Source: DATJPD01 sp035506575
GTDB taxonomy: Bacteria > Pseudomonadota > Alphaproteobacteria > CACIAM-22H2
Direction of reading: 5' to 3'
Assembly (NCBI GenBank): GCA_035506575.1
Contig: DATJPD010000068.1
Span: 44,179-108,178 of the forward strand
Length of the DNA: 64,000 bases
Shown: positions 1 to 8,096 of the stretch, piece by piece
Numbering within the stretch: position 1 is the stretch's first letter
Layout of the letters: each line of letters begins with the position of its first letter
Program-made: the position numbers and the translations under genes
The notes under the pieces: model-generated
The model's input: the letters and a program-made list of their open reading frames with translations, nothing else
Database searches by the model: none
Told to the model about the DNA's origin: nothing

Positions 1-262
1 GCTCGGCCGCGGCAAGACCGGGCGCAAGGGCTTCCGCGAATATTTCTGCGAGCATTTCTGGATCACGACCAGCGGCTTCTTCTCGACGCCGGCACTCCAG
101 TGCTGCGTCATGGAGATGGGTGTCGACCGCATCATGTTCTCGGTCGACTATCCGTTCGTCGACAACCCGCCCGGCGTGCGCTGGATGGAGAAGGTGCCGC
201 TGTGCGCCGAGGACAAGGCGAAGATCCTGAGCGGCAACGTGAAGCGGCTCCTGAAGATGTAG
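1..262 (+). CDS. Amidohydrolase family protein, C-terminal part (left edge of window)
   Basis: The reading frame enters from the left edge (first full codon at base 2) and ends at TAG 260-262, leaving the last 86 residues. It contains FSVDYPF, the strand-8 motif of the amidohydrolase-2 family (ACMSD, gamma-resorcylate and 2,3-dihydroxybenzoate decarboxylase type). Its Asp normally binds or activates the catalytic metal site. The end, with ILSGNVKRLLKM, matches the usual 'I..GNA.RLL' tail of that family. The natural role is probably hydrolysis or decarboxylation of a carboxylated aromatic or lactone. The substrate cannot be told from this piece. It is followed 14 bp later by a cyclase-family gene on the same strand, so the two may be cotranscribed. 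Confidence 0.85.
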   Translation, partial: LGRGKTGRKGFREYFCEHFWITTSGFFSTPALQCCVMEMGVDRIMFSVDYPFVDNPPGVRWMEKVPLCAEDKAKILSGNVKRLLKM

Positions 263-276
263 AGCGGAGATCCTGA

Positions 277-1179
277 ATGCGCGCGGTCGTCGTCCTCTTG
301 ATGGTTGCCGCGGCCTGCGGCTGGATCGATCCGGCGACGGCGGAGGATCATCCGCTGTGGGCGGTGTACGAGCAGAATTTCGCCCGCGCGAAATACGTCG
401 ACCTCACGCACACGATCGCACCGGGCATCCCGGTGTGGGCCGGCTTCGGGCCATCGAAATTCGCGCCCGCCATCGACCCCAAGACCGGCCAAGCCTACAC
501 TTACGCGCATGACGGGTTCGAGGCGACGCATTACGACCTGTCGACCGACCAGCTGGGCACGCAGCTCGATCCGCCGGCGCATTGGGCGCCCGAATACCCG
601 TCGATCGACGAGCTGCCGGCGACCTACACCCTGCGGCCGCTCGTCGTCATCTCGATCGTGCCGCAGGTCAGGAAGGATCCCGGCTACCAGATGAAGGTCG
701 CCGACATCCTGGCCTGGGAGAAGAAGCACGGCCGCATCCCGGCGGGCTCGGTGGTGTTCATCCGCTCCGACTGGTCGAAGGACTGGCCGGATCCCGCACT
801 CGCGACGCGCGCGCAGTTTCCCGGCGTCGCCTTGGATGCGCTCAAGTTCCTGCACCTCAAACGGCATATCCTCTTCCACGGTCACGAGGCGCTCGACACC
901 GACACGACGCCGACGCTCGAGGGCGAAGCCTGGCTCATGCACCACGGCTACACGCAGGCCGAAGGCGTGGCCCATCTCGACCAGGTGCCGGAGGCGGGCG
1001 CGCTCGTCGCCATCGGCTATCCGAAGCTCAAGGGCGGCACCGGCGGCTATGCCCGCTACGTGGCGATCTGCCCGCCCGACTGGCCGCACGGCGTGCGTCC
1101 CGGTCCGGCCGACGCACCGCTGCCGAAATCCGACCGCGTGCTGCACTGGGACGACAAAGCGGGAAGCCGCGTGCGGTGA
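277..1179 (+). CDS. Exported cyclase-family (kynurenine formamidase-like) metal hydrolase
   Basis: The 300-residue product has a hydrophobic N-terminus ending near A22, which looks like a Sec signal peptide, so the enzyme is probably periplasmic. Residues 42-47 (DLTHTI) and 93-102 (LGTQLDPPAH) are the two hallmarks of the cyclase/KynB superfamily. In that family HxGTHxDxPxH supplies the Mn/Zn ligands. Here the first His is D-Q-L and the second His is Gln (GTQ), while the Asp and last His remain. This GTQxD variant occurs in a distinct branch of the family that acts on larger esters or amides, so a formamidase role should not be assumed. It sits 14 bp after the amidohydrolase gene, which suggests two successive hydrolytic steps on one substrate. 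Family confidence is high; substrate unknown. Confidence 0.85.
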   Translation: MRAVVVLLMVAAACGWIDPATAEDHPLWAVYEQNFARAKYVDLTHTIAPGIPVWAGFGPSKFAPAIDPKTGQAYTYAHDGFEATHYDLSTDQLGTQLDPPAHWAPEYPSIDELPATYTLRPLVVISIVPQVRKDPGYQMKVADILAWEKKHGRIPAGSVVFIRSDWSKDWPDPALATRAQFPGVALDALKFLHLKRHILFHGHEALDTDTTPTLEGEAWLMHHGYTQAEGVAHLDQVPEAGALVAIGYPKLKGGTGGYARYVAICPPDWPHGVRPGPADAPLPKSDRVLHWDDKAGSRVR

Positions 1180-1314
1180 TCGTTACGACGCCTCGCATGA
1201 CGAGCGCATCAAAACTGCGGTGATGATGAGAAACGAGCGCACTCCCCCATTATCGGGCGCTGGCGTGGCCAAGTACCGCCCTCGCCGCCGCGATAAGTGA
1301 ACACCGCACGGCGC

Positions 1315-1339
1315 GGAACCGCGAGCGGTTGGCGGCGTT
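1315..1339 (+). promoter_or_regulatory. EcfG-type general stress promoter (GGAAC-N16-CGTT)
   Basis: GGAAC at 1315-1319 and CGTT at 1336-1339 are separated by exactly 16 bases. This is the published consensus (GGAAC N16-17 CGTT) of the alphaproteobacterial general-stress sigma factor EcfG. The site lies 72 bases upstream of the ferritin-like gene at 1411, whose family is often stress-induced. Exact match seen; function inferred. Confidence 0.7.
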
Positions 1340-1410
1340 GTGCGGTTATTCGCTCCGGTACGCCCGTAGAGGAGGGCCAGGGGCGGTTTTCGCGCGAAAA
1401 GAGGCTACCT

Positions 1411-1956
1411 ATGCAACCATTCGTGACGGACGTGAAGAAGATCCGGGAGCGGGCCCGCACCGCGATGGACCAAGGGGCGGTGACGCCAGGCTACAAGGCA
1501 GATCGCAACCAGGTGATCAAGGTGCTGAACGAAGTCCTGGCCACCGAGCTCGTGTGCACCCTGCGCTACAAACGCCACTACTACATGGCCGACGGCCTGA
1601 ACTCGGAATCGGTGAAGTCCGAATTCCTCGAGCACGCCAAGGAGGAAGAGGAGCACACGGACTGGATCGCCGAGCGCATCACCCAGCTCAACGGCGAGCC
1701 CGATTTCAATCCGGCCGGGCTTGCCGAGCGCGCGCATGCCGATTACGCCGAGGGCACGGACCTCACCTCGATGATCGAGGAGGACCTGGTCGCCGAGCGC
1801 ATCGCGATCCAGACCTATTCCGAGATCATCCACTGGCTGGGCGACAACGATCCCACGACGCGGCGCCTGATGGAGCGCATCCTCGAAAAAGAGGAAGAGC
1901 ACGCCGAGGACCTCGTCACCCTCATCTCGCGGATCAAGACCCAGGCCGCGCACTAG
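1411..1956 (+). CDS. Bacterioferritin/ferritin-like diiron protein
   Basis: This is a 181-residue four-helix ferritin-like protein. Likely diiron ligands are visible as E46 (ATELVC), E79xxH82 in an acidic EEEEH run, E129 (AERIAI) and E161xxH164 in a second EEEH run. This is the E...ExxH...E...ExxH pattern of bacterioferritins and related ferroxidases. No heme-ligand Met is obvious, so heme binding is uncertain. The ATG at 1411 was chosen over upstream in-frame starts because the family homology begins there (MQPFVTDV). The gene probably oxidises and stores iron in the cytoplasm. It stands alone behind a perfect EcfG-type promoter, which suggests induction by stress or in stationary phase. Confidence 0.88.
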   Translation: MQPFVTDVKKIRERARTAMDQGAVTPGYKADRNQVIKVLNEVLATELVCTLRYKRHYYMADGLNSESVKSEFLEHAKEEEEHTDWIAERITQLNGEPDFNPAGLAERAHADYAEGTDLTSMIEEDLVAERIAIQTYSEIIHWLGDNDPTTRRLMERILEKEEEHAEDLVTLISRIKTQAAH

Positions 1957-2006
1957 GACCAGGCGCTCCCGCGCCCCGGGGTTCCCGAGGCGCGGGGTGC
2001 ACCCAT

Positions 2007-2186
2007 ATGTCCGACCCGATCATCCCCCCATCGCCGCCGGAGACCCCGCCCGGCCGGACGCCGGAGATCGTCCCCGACGACCCGACGGAGACTCCGCCGC
2101 CGCCGGTGCGCGAGCCGCCGGGCGTGCCGCCGCCCGCCCCGCCCGACATTCCACCGCCGCAACCCACGCAAGCGCCTAATCGATAG
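2007..2186 (+). CDS. Small proline-rich protein of unknown function
   Basis: This 59-residue ORF is about 45 per cent proline, with repeated P-P-x units broken by acidic and Thr residues (for example PPETPPGRTPE and PPDIPPPQP). There is no signal peptide or membrane segment. It starts 50 bp after the ferritin-like stop on the same strand, so it may share the EcfG-driven transcript. Short Pro-rich proteins like this are often annotated in alphaproteobacteria without a role. The weak Shine-Dalgarno sequence and the low-complexity composition leave open that it is a chance ORF in GC-rich DNA. Confidence 0.45.
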   Translation: MSDPIIPPSPPETPPGRTPEIVPDDPTETPPPPVREPPGVPPPAPPDIPPPQPTQAPNR

Positions 2187-2208
2187 GCACGGATGCGCCG
2201 GCGCTGGT

Positions 2209-3741
2209 ATGGTGCGCGCCATGTCGAACACGAATTCGGTCCGGAGCCAACCGGACGGCAGCACGCCCGCGCTCTCAGCAGCCTCGTCCAGCCGGCCTTG
2301 GGTTTTCGTTGCGGCGGTCGCCGCCATCTTCATGGCGGCCATCGAAGGCACGATCGTCGCCACGGCCATGCCGACCATCGTCGGTGAGCTCGGCGGCTTC
2401 GAGCTGTTCAGCTGGGTGTTCACCGCCTACCTGCTGACGCAGGCGATCACGATTCCGATCTACGGGCGTCTGGCCGACCTCTACGGCCGCAAGCGCATCC
2501 TCCTGGCCGGGATCGGGATCTTCTTCGCGGGCTCGCTGCTGTCCGGCTTCGCCTGGAACATGGAGACGTTGATCGCGTTCCGGGTCGTGCAAGGTATCGG
2601 CACCGGCGCTCTGGTGCCCGTGGCCATGACGATCATCGGCGATCTCTACACGCCGGCCGAGCGGGCCCGCATGCAGGGCTATCTCTCCAGCGTCTGGTCG
2701 ATGGCGGCGATCACCGGCCCGATGCTCGGCGCGTTCCTTGTCGCCCATGTCGCGTGGCCTTGGGTGTTCTGGATCAACGCGCCCATCGCCGTCGTGGCGG
2801 CGATCCTTCTCGTCGTCGGGCTCCACGAGCACGTCCAGCCGCGGCGGCACCGCATGAACTATCTCGGCACGGCCCTGCTCGGGGCCGGCATCGCGGTGTT
2901 CATGTTCGCGCTCATCCAAGCCTCGACCCTGTCCGCGGGTACAGTGGCGGCACTGATCGCGGGGTCGGTTGCGATCCTCGGCATCCTTATCGTGCACGAG
3001 CGCAACGCGCCCGAGCCGATCCTGCCGCTGAAATTGTGGCGCCATCCCATCGTGGCCGCGAGTGCGGTCTCGAGCTTCTGCGTGGGCGCCTTGATCATGG
3101 GCGGCTCGGTGTTCCTGTCGCTCTACGTCCAGAACGTCATGGGCCGCAGCGCCGTGGTCGCCGGATGGGTGCTCACGGCCATGTCGTTCAGCTGGATGTT
3201 CGGCAGCATCGGCGGCGGCCGGGTCATGCTGTGGGCCTCCTACCGCGCCGCCGTGTGGACAGGCGGCGCATGGATGGTCCCGTCGGCCATCCTCCTTATC
3301 CTCCTCGACCCCTCGCACGGGCCGCTATGGGCGGCTGCGGCCGGATTCATGCTGGGGGTCGGCCTCGGCTTCGCCAACAACACCTACACGGTCGCAGTAC
3401 AGGCGACGGTCGACTACAGCCAGCGCGGCGTCGCCACGTCGAGCACCATCTTCATGCGCATCATCGGCCAGTCGGTCGGGACGGCCCTCTACGGCGGCAT
3501 CCTCAATGCGGGGGTGGCCGCGCACGTGCCCGGCGGGGCCGACATCATTCACCGTCTGATGGACCCGGCCCTGCGGGAGAGCCTGCCGGACTCGGCCATC
3601 GCCCCCCTGGTCGCCGCGATGGCGGCCGCCCTGCACAACGTCTACGTCATCCAGGGCCTGATGGTGCTGGTGCTGCTCGCCACGGGCTTCTGCCTGCCAT
3701 CGGGCCTGAACCCGCTGAAGAAGCCGCACGCGGAGCGCTGA
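2209..3741 (+). CDS. MFS transporter, DHA2 (EmrB/QacA) family
   Basis: The 510-residue protein has about 14 predicted transmembrane segments, as expected for the 14-TM DHA2 drug:proton antiporters. Motif A is seen in the loop between TM2 and TM3 (GRLADLYGRKRI). The D1-type motif near the start (IEGTIVATAMPTIVGEL) is the classic EmrB/QacA signature, and motif C-like Gly/Pro residues follow (GPMLGAF). It probably exports a hydrophobic or amphipathic compound using the proton gradient. A second ATG at 2221 is an equally possible start, since neither has a strong ribosome binding site. No regulator is next to it. It ends 6 bp from the end of the convergent binding-protein gene. Confidence 0.9.
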   Translation: MVRAMSNTNSVRSQPDGSTPALSAASSSRPWVFVAAVAAIFMAAIEGTIVATAMPTIVGELGGFELFSWVFTAYLLTQAITIPIYGRLADLYGRKRILLAGIGIFFAGSLLSGFAWNMETLIAFRVVQGIGTGALVPVAMTIIGDLYTPAERARMQGYLSSVWSMAAITGPMLGAFLVAHVAWPWVFWINAPIAVVAAILLVVGLHEHVQPRRHRMNYLGTALLGAGIAVFMFALIQASTLSAGTVAALIAGSVAILGILIVHERNAPEPILPLKLWRHPIVAASAVSSFCVGALIMGGSVFLSLYVQNVMGRSAVVAGWVLTAMSFSWMFGSIGGGRVMLWASYRAAVWTGGAWMVPSAILLILLDPSHGPLWAAAAGFMLGVGLGFANNTYTVAVQATVDYSQRGVATSSTIFMRIIGQSVGTALYGGILNAGVAAHVPGGADIIHRLMDPALRESLPDSAIAPLVAAMAAALHNVYVIQGLMVLVLLATGFCLPSGLNPLKKPHAER

Positions 3742-3747
3742 CAGACT

Positions 3748-4782
3748 CTACCGGCAGCCCGCGAGCTTGCTGTCCTTGTTGATCACCTCGAAGGGCGGCA
3801 GCCGCTTCGCCGCGTAATCGGCGTAGCTCGTGTCGATCAGACGCTCGGGCGGCTCCTTCTGATTGATCATCTTCTCCTTCAGGTACCAGTCCTGCACGTC
3901 GAGCACGCTCGCCATGTTGAAGCGGCCGTTGGGGTCGCGCGCCTGCCAGGGCATCGTATGCAGGAGGGCGCGGTCGTTCACCGCCTTGTACTTCCACAGG
4001 ATGTCTTCGACCTCCGGCCGGTTCGGCCCGTTGTGATAGGCCTGGCAGTAGTCGCGCCCGCCCTTCACGAGGGCGAGGAAGAACCGGCGCGCAAGCTCGG
4101 GGTTCTTCGCGGTCCAGTCGGTGTTGGCCATATAGGCGATGAACGAGGTCGGCTGCGGGGTGATGTAGTCATCGGGGTCGATCCACTTGGCCCCAAGCTT
4201 CTCGGCGAGGATGACCGAGCCGAACGGCGGCACCTCGTCCGCGACGTCGATCGCCTTGTTGGCGAAGGCCACACCCATCTGCGGGAAGGGCATGTATTTG
4301 ATCTCGATGTCCTTGAGGGTGAGCCCGGCCGTCTCCAGGACCTTGCCGACCTCGTAGACGGCACTGGAGCCGGGGGCGACGATCGCGACCGTGCGGCCCT
4401 TGAGGTCGGCGATCGTCTTGATCTGGTCGGCCAGGTCCGGGCGGACGAGCAGATCGTGATAGACCGGGCTCGACCCGCGCTCGAGCGCCATGATGACCGG
4501 CAGCTTCTGGGCGAGCGCGTTCCAGTAGCCGGCGGCGAGGCCGCCTTCGACCACCTGCATGCGGCCGCTGGCCAGGAGCGCCATCGCGTTGCTCGCCGAA
4601 TCGATCTTCTCCAGCTCGACGTCGATGCCGGCCTCGCGGAAATAGCCCTTCTCGATGGCGATCCACGTGGCCCCGGCCGGCACGCTCGGCACGATGCCGA
4701 TCGTCACCGTGTCCGCGGCGTCCGCCGGTACGGCCTGCATACAAAGCAGCGCTGACAAGGCCAGCAAAGCGGTGCGACGCAC
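3748..4782 (-). CDS. ABC transporter substrate-binding protein, NMT1/SsuA-like
   Basis: This periplasmic binding protein has 344 residues. The start is set at a GTG (4782) because GGGAGGAGA lies directly upstream and the resulting N-terminus (MRRTALLALSALLCMQAVPADA) is an ideal Sec signal peptide. An upstream ATG at 4833 would bury it. The mature part begins DTVTIGIVPSVPAG and has the class-II binding fold typical of NMT1/TauA/SsuA proteins (KGYFREAGIDVELE, ADLKGRTVAIVAPGS). No permease or ATPase is adjacent, so it must borrow a transporter from elsewhere. A TATAGTC box lies upstream on the minus strand near 4810. The ligand is unknown; sulfonates, nitriles, pyrimidine precursors or aromatic acids are the usual options. 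Confidence 0.85.
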   Translation of the reverse strand: MRRTALLALSALLCMQAVPADAADTVTIGIVPSVPAGATWIAIEKGYFREAGIDVELEKIDSASNAMALLASGRMQVVEGGLAAGYWNALAQKLPVIMALERGSSPVYHDLLVRPDLADQIKTIADLKGRTVAIVAPGSSAVYEVGKVLETAGLTLKDIEIKYMPFPQMGVAFANKAIDVADEVPPFGSVILAEKLGAKWIDPDDYITPQPTSFIAYMANTDWTAKNPELARRFFLALVKGGRDYCQAYHNGPNRPEVEDILWKYKAVNDRALLHTMPWQARDPNGRFNMASVLDVQDWYLKEKMINQKEPPERLIDTSYADYAAKRLPPFEVINKDSKLAGCR

Positions 4783-4990
4783 GTCTCCTCCCACGATCTT
4801 TCCCTGGACTATATCATCGCCGGCGACGGTCACCGAAATGTTACGGGCGCAGGCGGCCGAAGCCGGAAGCGATCAGGTGCCCGCGCGATCACCGCTTGAT
4901 CACTTCCCACGCCGCAACGCCGGGGCGAATGTCACGTCTGCGGCCTCGGGACTCTCAAGACGTCCACGGCCGAGGTGGAGGAGAAGTGAC

Positions 4991-5341
4991 ATGCGCTCGG
5001 AGTCCATTGAGAACAACGTGACAAGGGCCCGGCGGCAGTTCCTGGCCAGGTGTGGGAAATTTGCAGTGGCAACACCGCCGGCGATCAGCTTGCTGCTTGC
5101 GGCCTCGCGCTCCAACTACGCCGTCGCCAGTTCGGGCGGCGGCGGTGGCGGTGGCGCGGGCGGCAACGGCGGCAACTCGCCGTCGCTCGATCCGTCGATG
5201 GGAAGCGGCGGCGACGGCGGCAGCGGCGGCCCCATCATCAACGCCGCGGACACGACCAACGCGACGGGCGGGCAGGCCGCCGGCCGGTCGTGCGGCAACA
5301 CCTTCCAGGCGTTGGCGAACAACGACAAGTGCTTCCGCTGA
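4991..5341 (+). CDS. Small Gly-rich exported protein with Tat-like signal
   Basis: The 116-residue product starts at an ATG preceded by GGAGGAGAAGTGAC. Residues 14-18 are R-R-Q-F-L, followed by a hydrophobic stretch (CGKFAVATPPAISLLLAAS), so the N-terminus looks like a twin-arginine signal. The mature region is a glycine/serine-rich low-complexity segment (a run of seven Gly, then N-G-G repeats), and the tail has two cysteines (SCGNTF and DKCFR) that could form a disulfide. No function is known. The arrangement suggests a small secreted or envelope-associated protein. It is divergent from the binding-protein gene ending at 3748, with 208 bp between start codons. Confidence 0.6.
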   Translation: MRSESIENNVTRARRQFLARCGKFAVATPPAISLLLAASRSNYAVASSGGGGGGGAGGNGGNSPSLDPSMGSGGDGGSGGPIINAADTTNATGGQAAGRSCGNTFQALANNDKCFR

Positions 5342-5515
5342 CGGACACGGCAACGGCGGCCGATCGTGACGCTCGGCACTAGAGGCTCGCGGTCGTAATA
5401 AACGCCGGCGATGGGCGTGCGTGAGACGAGGCGCGCACGCCCATATGCCACTTTGGGGCCCGGCCGGGTCCTGGTGTAGGCTCACGCCATAATCGCCAAT
5501 CATGAGGGAGGCGTT

Positions 5516-5596
5516 ATGGCGACGTCCCGCATTCGTACGCAATCAGGGTCCGCCAAAGCCGCGGCAGGCCGCCATGTGGTGCGCCCCTCACGATGA
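5516..5596 (+). CDS. Possible 26-codon leader ORF coupled to the CoA-transferase gene
   Basis: An ATG at 5516 sits behind a strong ribosome binding site (GGGAGG at 5506-5511). It opens a 26-codon frame rich in Arg, Lys, Ala and Ser, whose TGA overlaps the ATG of the next gene (ATGA at 5593-5596). The CoA-transferase start itself has no visible Shine-Dalgarno sequence, so ribosomes finishing this short ORF would be well placed to reinitiate. CATAAT at 5489-5494 could be a -10 element. The peptide has no recognisable domain. It could be a true leader peptide or simply a coupling device. It is too short to be certain. Confidence 0.4.
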   Translation: MATSRIRTQSGSAKAAAGRHVVRPSR

Positions 5597-6735
5597 TTCC
5601 GCTGCTCACCGGGACGCGGATCCTGGACCTGACCACGGTCGTGCTCGGCCCCTACGCGACGCAGATGCTGGGCGACCTCGGCGCCGAGGTGATCAAGATC
5701 GAGCCGCCGGAGGGCGAGATCTGCCGCCACGTGGGGCACGCGAAGCACCCGGACATGGCGCCGCTGTATTTGAACCTCAACCGCAACAAGAAGAGCGTGG
5801 TGCTCGACCTGAAGCAGGAGCAGGGTCGTGCCGCTCTGTTCGACCTCGCCGAACGCTCGGACGTGTTCGTCCACAACATGCGGCCCTCGGCGGTCGAGCG
5901 GCTCGGGGTCGGGTACGAGGCGCTGGCAGCGCGCAATCCGCGGCTGATCTACTGCGCCGCGTGGGGATTCGGCGCCGACGGACCCTACGGCGACCTTCCG
6001 GCCTATGACGACGTCGTCCAGGCGGCGTCAGGCCTCGCGGCCCTCAACCAGGCGGACGGCGTGCCGCGCTACATGCCGACCATCCTCGCCGACAAGGTGA
6101 CGGGCTTGTTCGTCGCCAATACGATCCTCGCCGCCCTGATGCGCCGCGAGCGCACCGGCCAGGGCCAGTTCATCGAAGTGCCCATGCTCGAATGCCTGGT
6201 CTCGTTCATCATGACCGAGCATCTCGCCGGCGCCACCTACGAGCCGCCGCTGACGAAGCCGGGTTATGAGCGCGTGCTCGGCTCCGGCCGCCGGCTGTTC
6301 AAGGCCAAAGACGGCTATATCGCGATCCTGCCTTACATGACCGCTCACTGGGTGCGCTTTTTGAAGCACATCGGCCGGCACGACCTCGCCGAAAGCCCGA
6401 CCGTGCTCGATACGCAGAAGCGCAGCCACGCGGTGGAGATGCTGTACGGCGTCATCGCCGCGGCCACGCCGGCCAAGACGCGGGAGCAGTGGTTCGCCGA
6501 GCTCAAGGCGCTCGAGATCCCGTGCATGCCGGTGAACGGCATCGACGAGCTGTTCGACAACGAACACCTGCGCGCCGTCGGCACGTTCCGTACGATCGAG
6601 CATCCGACCGAGGGGCGCCTGCGCAGCGTCGCGTTCCCGGCGCGCTTCTCCGGTGCCGCCGAGGTCCCGGACCGCCCCGCGCCGAGCCTCGGCCAGGACA
6701 CCGACGACGTGCTCGGCCGGACCCGGTCGCGCTGA
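5593..6735 (+). CDS. Family III CoA-transferase (CaiB/BaiF)
   Basis: The 380-residue length fits this family. The N-terminus shows the typical GTRILDLTTVVLGPYATQML and LGDLGAEVIKIEPP motifs that bind CoA. The Asp of ILADKVTG (about D167) aligns with the catalytic aspartate that forms the acyl-enzyme anhydride in formyl-CoA transferase. The reaction moves CoA from a donor thioester to an organic acid in the cytoplasm. The acyl-CoA dehydrogenase gene follows with a 1-bp overlap (TGATG), so the acid is presumably activated here and then desaturated. The acid itself cannot be identified. The start has no ribosome binding site of its own and probably depends on the short ORF upstream. Confidence 0.92.
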   Translation: MIPLLTGTRILDLTTVVLGPYATQMLGDLGAEVIKIEPPEGEICRHVGHAKHPDMAPLYLNLNRNKKSVVLDLKQEQGRAALFDLAERSDVFVHNMRPSAVERLGVGYEALAARNPRLIYCAAWGFGADGPYGDLPAYDDVVQAASGLAALNQADGVPRYMPTILADKVTGLFVANTILAALMRRERTGQGQFIEVPMLECLVSFIMTEHLAGATYEPPLTKPGYERVLGSGRRLFKAKDGYIAILPYMTAHWVRFLKHIGRHDLAESPTVLDTQKRSHAVEMLYGVIAAATPAKTREQWFAELKALEIPCMPVNGIDELFDNEHLRAVGTFRTIEHPTEGRLRSVAFPARFSGAAEVPDRPAPSLGQDTDDVLGRTRSR

Positions 6736-7901
6736 TGGATTTCGCGTTCTCGCCCGAGCAAGAGCAGATCCGCGAACAGGTCGGCAAGCTGTGCGCCGGC
6801 TTCGACGAGAGCTACTGGCTCGAGCGCGACCGCAGCGCCAAATTCCCGGAGGAATTCTACACGGCGATGGCCGAGGGCGGATGGCTCGGGATCGCCATGC
6901 CCGAGGCCTATGGCGGATCGGGCCTCGGCATCACCGAGGCGGCGCTGATGATGCAGGCGGTCGCGGAATCGGGTGCTGCGATGACCGGCGCCTCGGCCGT
7001 GCACATGAACATCTTCGGCCTCAACCCTGTCGTCGTGTTCGGCACCGACGAGCAGAAGCGGCGCATGCTGCCGCCCTTGATCGAGGGCCGCGAGAAGGCG
7101 TGCTTCGCCGTGACCGAGCCCGATGCCGGCCTGAACACCACCGAGATCAGCACGCGCGCCGAGCGACGCGGCGAGGACTATCTCGTCAGCGGCCGCAAGA
7201 TCTGGATCTCGACCGCGCAGGTGGCGCACAAGGTGCTGCTGCTGGCGCGGACCACCCCGCTCGACCGCGTGCAGCGCAAGACCGAGGGATTAAGCCTCTT
7301 CTACACCGACCTCGACCGCAGCCGCGCCGAGATCCGCGAGATTCCGAAGATGGGGAGGCATGCGGTGGACTCGAACCTGATCTTCATGGACCAGATGCCG
7401 GTGCGCGGGCATGACCGCATCGGCGCCGAGGGCGACGGCTTCCGCACCATCCTGCACGGGCTCAACCCCGAGCGCATCCTGGTCGCCGCGGAGGCGGTCG
7501 GCATCGGCCGCGCCGCGCTCGCGCGCGCCGCGCGCTATGCCAAGGAGCGCGTGGTGTTCGGCCGCGCCATCGGCCAGAACCAGGGCATCCAGCATCCGCT
7601 GGCGAAGGCCTGGGCGGCGCTCGAAGCGGCCGACCTCATGACGTTCAAGGCGGCTTCGCTCTACGATGCAGGAAAGGACTGCGGGGTGGAGGCGAACGCG
7701 GCCAAGTACCTGGCCGGTGAAGCCGCGTTCACGGCGTGCGAGCAGTCGGTGCTGACCCTGGGCGGCATGGGCTATGCCGAGGAATATCACCTCGAGCGCT
7801 ACTGGCGCGAAAGCTGGATCCCGCGCATAGCACCCGTGACGCCGCACCTGATCCTGAACTACATCGCCGAGCGCGCGTTGGGCCTGCCGAAATCGTACTG
7901 A
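6735..7901 (+). CDS. Acyl-CoA dehydrogenase
   Basis: This is a 388-residue FAD enzyme of the acyl-CoA dehydrogenase superfamily. Visible signatures are CFAVTEPDAG (substrate/FAD loop), YLVSGRKIWIS, the helix GLNPERILVAAEAVGIGRAAL and the C-terminal GGMGYAEEYHLERYWRE. The classical medium-chain catalytic motif YEGT is absent: the equivalent stretch reads APVTPHLIL. A glutamate at about residue 246 (NPER) lies where isovaleryl-CoA and long-chain dehydrogenases carry their base, so catalysis is probably of that type. It is cotranscribed with the CoA-transferase. Together they would activate and alpha,beta-desaturate a carboxylic acid, with electrons going to ETF. Confidence 0.93.
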   Translation: MDFAFSPEQEQIREQVGKLCAGFDESYWLERDRSAKFPEEFYTAMAEGGWLGIAMPEAYGGSGLGITEAALMMQAVAESGAAMTGASAVHMNIFGLNPVVVFGTDEQKRRMLPPLIEGREKACFAVTEPDAGLNTTEISTRAERRGEDYLVSGRKIWISTAQVAHKVLLLARTTPLDRVQRKTEGLSLFYTDLDRSRAEIREIPKMGRHAVDSNLIFMDQMPVRGHDRIGAEGDGFRTILHGLNPERILVAAEAVGIGRAALARAARYAKERVVFGRAIGQNQGIQHPLAKAWAALEAADLMTFKAASLYDAGKDCGVEANAAKYLAGEAAFTACEQSVLTLGGMGYAEEYHLERYWRESWIPRIAPVTPHLILNYIAERALGLPKSY

Positions 7902-7908
7902 AGGTCGG

Positions 7909-8028
7909 CTACAGCCATCCGATGTGAAGCAACAGCCCCCAGACGAGCACCGCCATGCCAACCAGAAAGACCGCCCAGTTTAGAAATCTGTGGACGCCTT
8001 CAAGACAGCGCTTCAAGAGCGTCAACAT
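7909..8028 (-). CDS. Putative 39-residue single-pass membrane protein
   Basis: A short minus-strand frame runs from ATG 8028 to TAG 7909. It encodes a basic N-terminus (MLTLLKRCLEGVHRF) followed by a clear hydrophobic helix (WAVFLVGMAVLVWGLLLHI) and only three further residues. The DNA around and upstream is notably AT-rich for this window, which fits a promoter. The fit between a charged start and an uninterrupted 20-residue apolar helix is better than chance would often give. There is no strong ribosome binding site and no recognised family. It ends 7 bp beyond the stop of the convergent dehydrogenase gene. Confidence 0.4.
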   Translation of the reverse strand: MLTLLKRCLEGVHRFLNWAVFLVGMAVLVWGLLLHIGWL

Positions 8029-8096
8029 TTTCGAACGATAACATAGCGCCAATGGAACGCGAACCCGGCCTAGAGCAGATTGCGACCTGGCGCAGC

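Noticed and set aside
5412..5443. A 10-bp stem (TGGGCGTGCG/CGCACGCCCA) after the Gly-rich gene as terminator
   Set aside because: The loop is 12 bases and there is no U-tract. It may be structural or regulatory but cannot be called a terminator.
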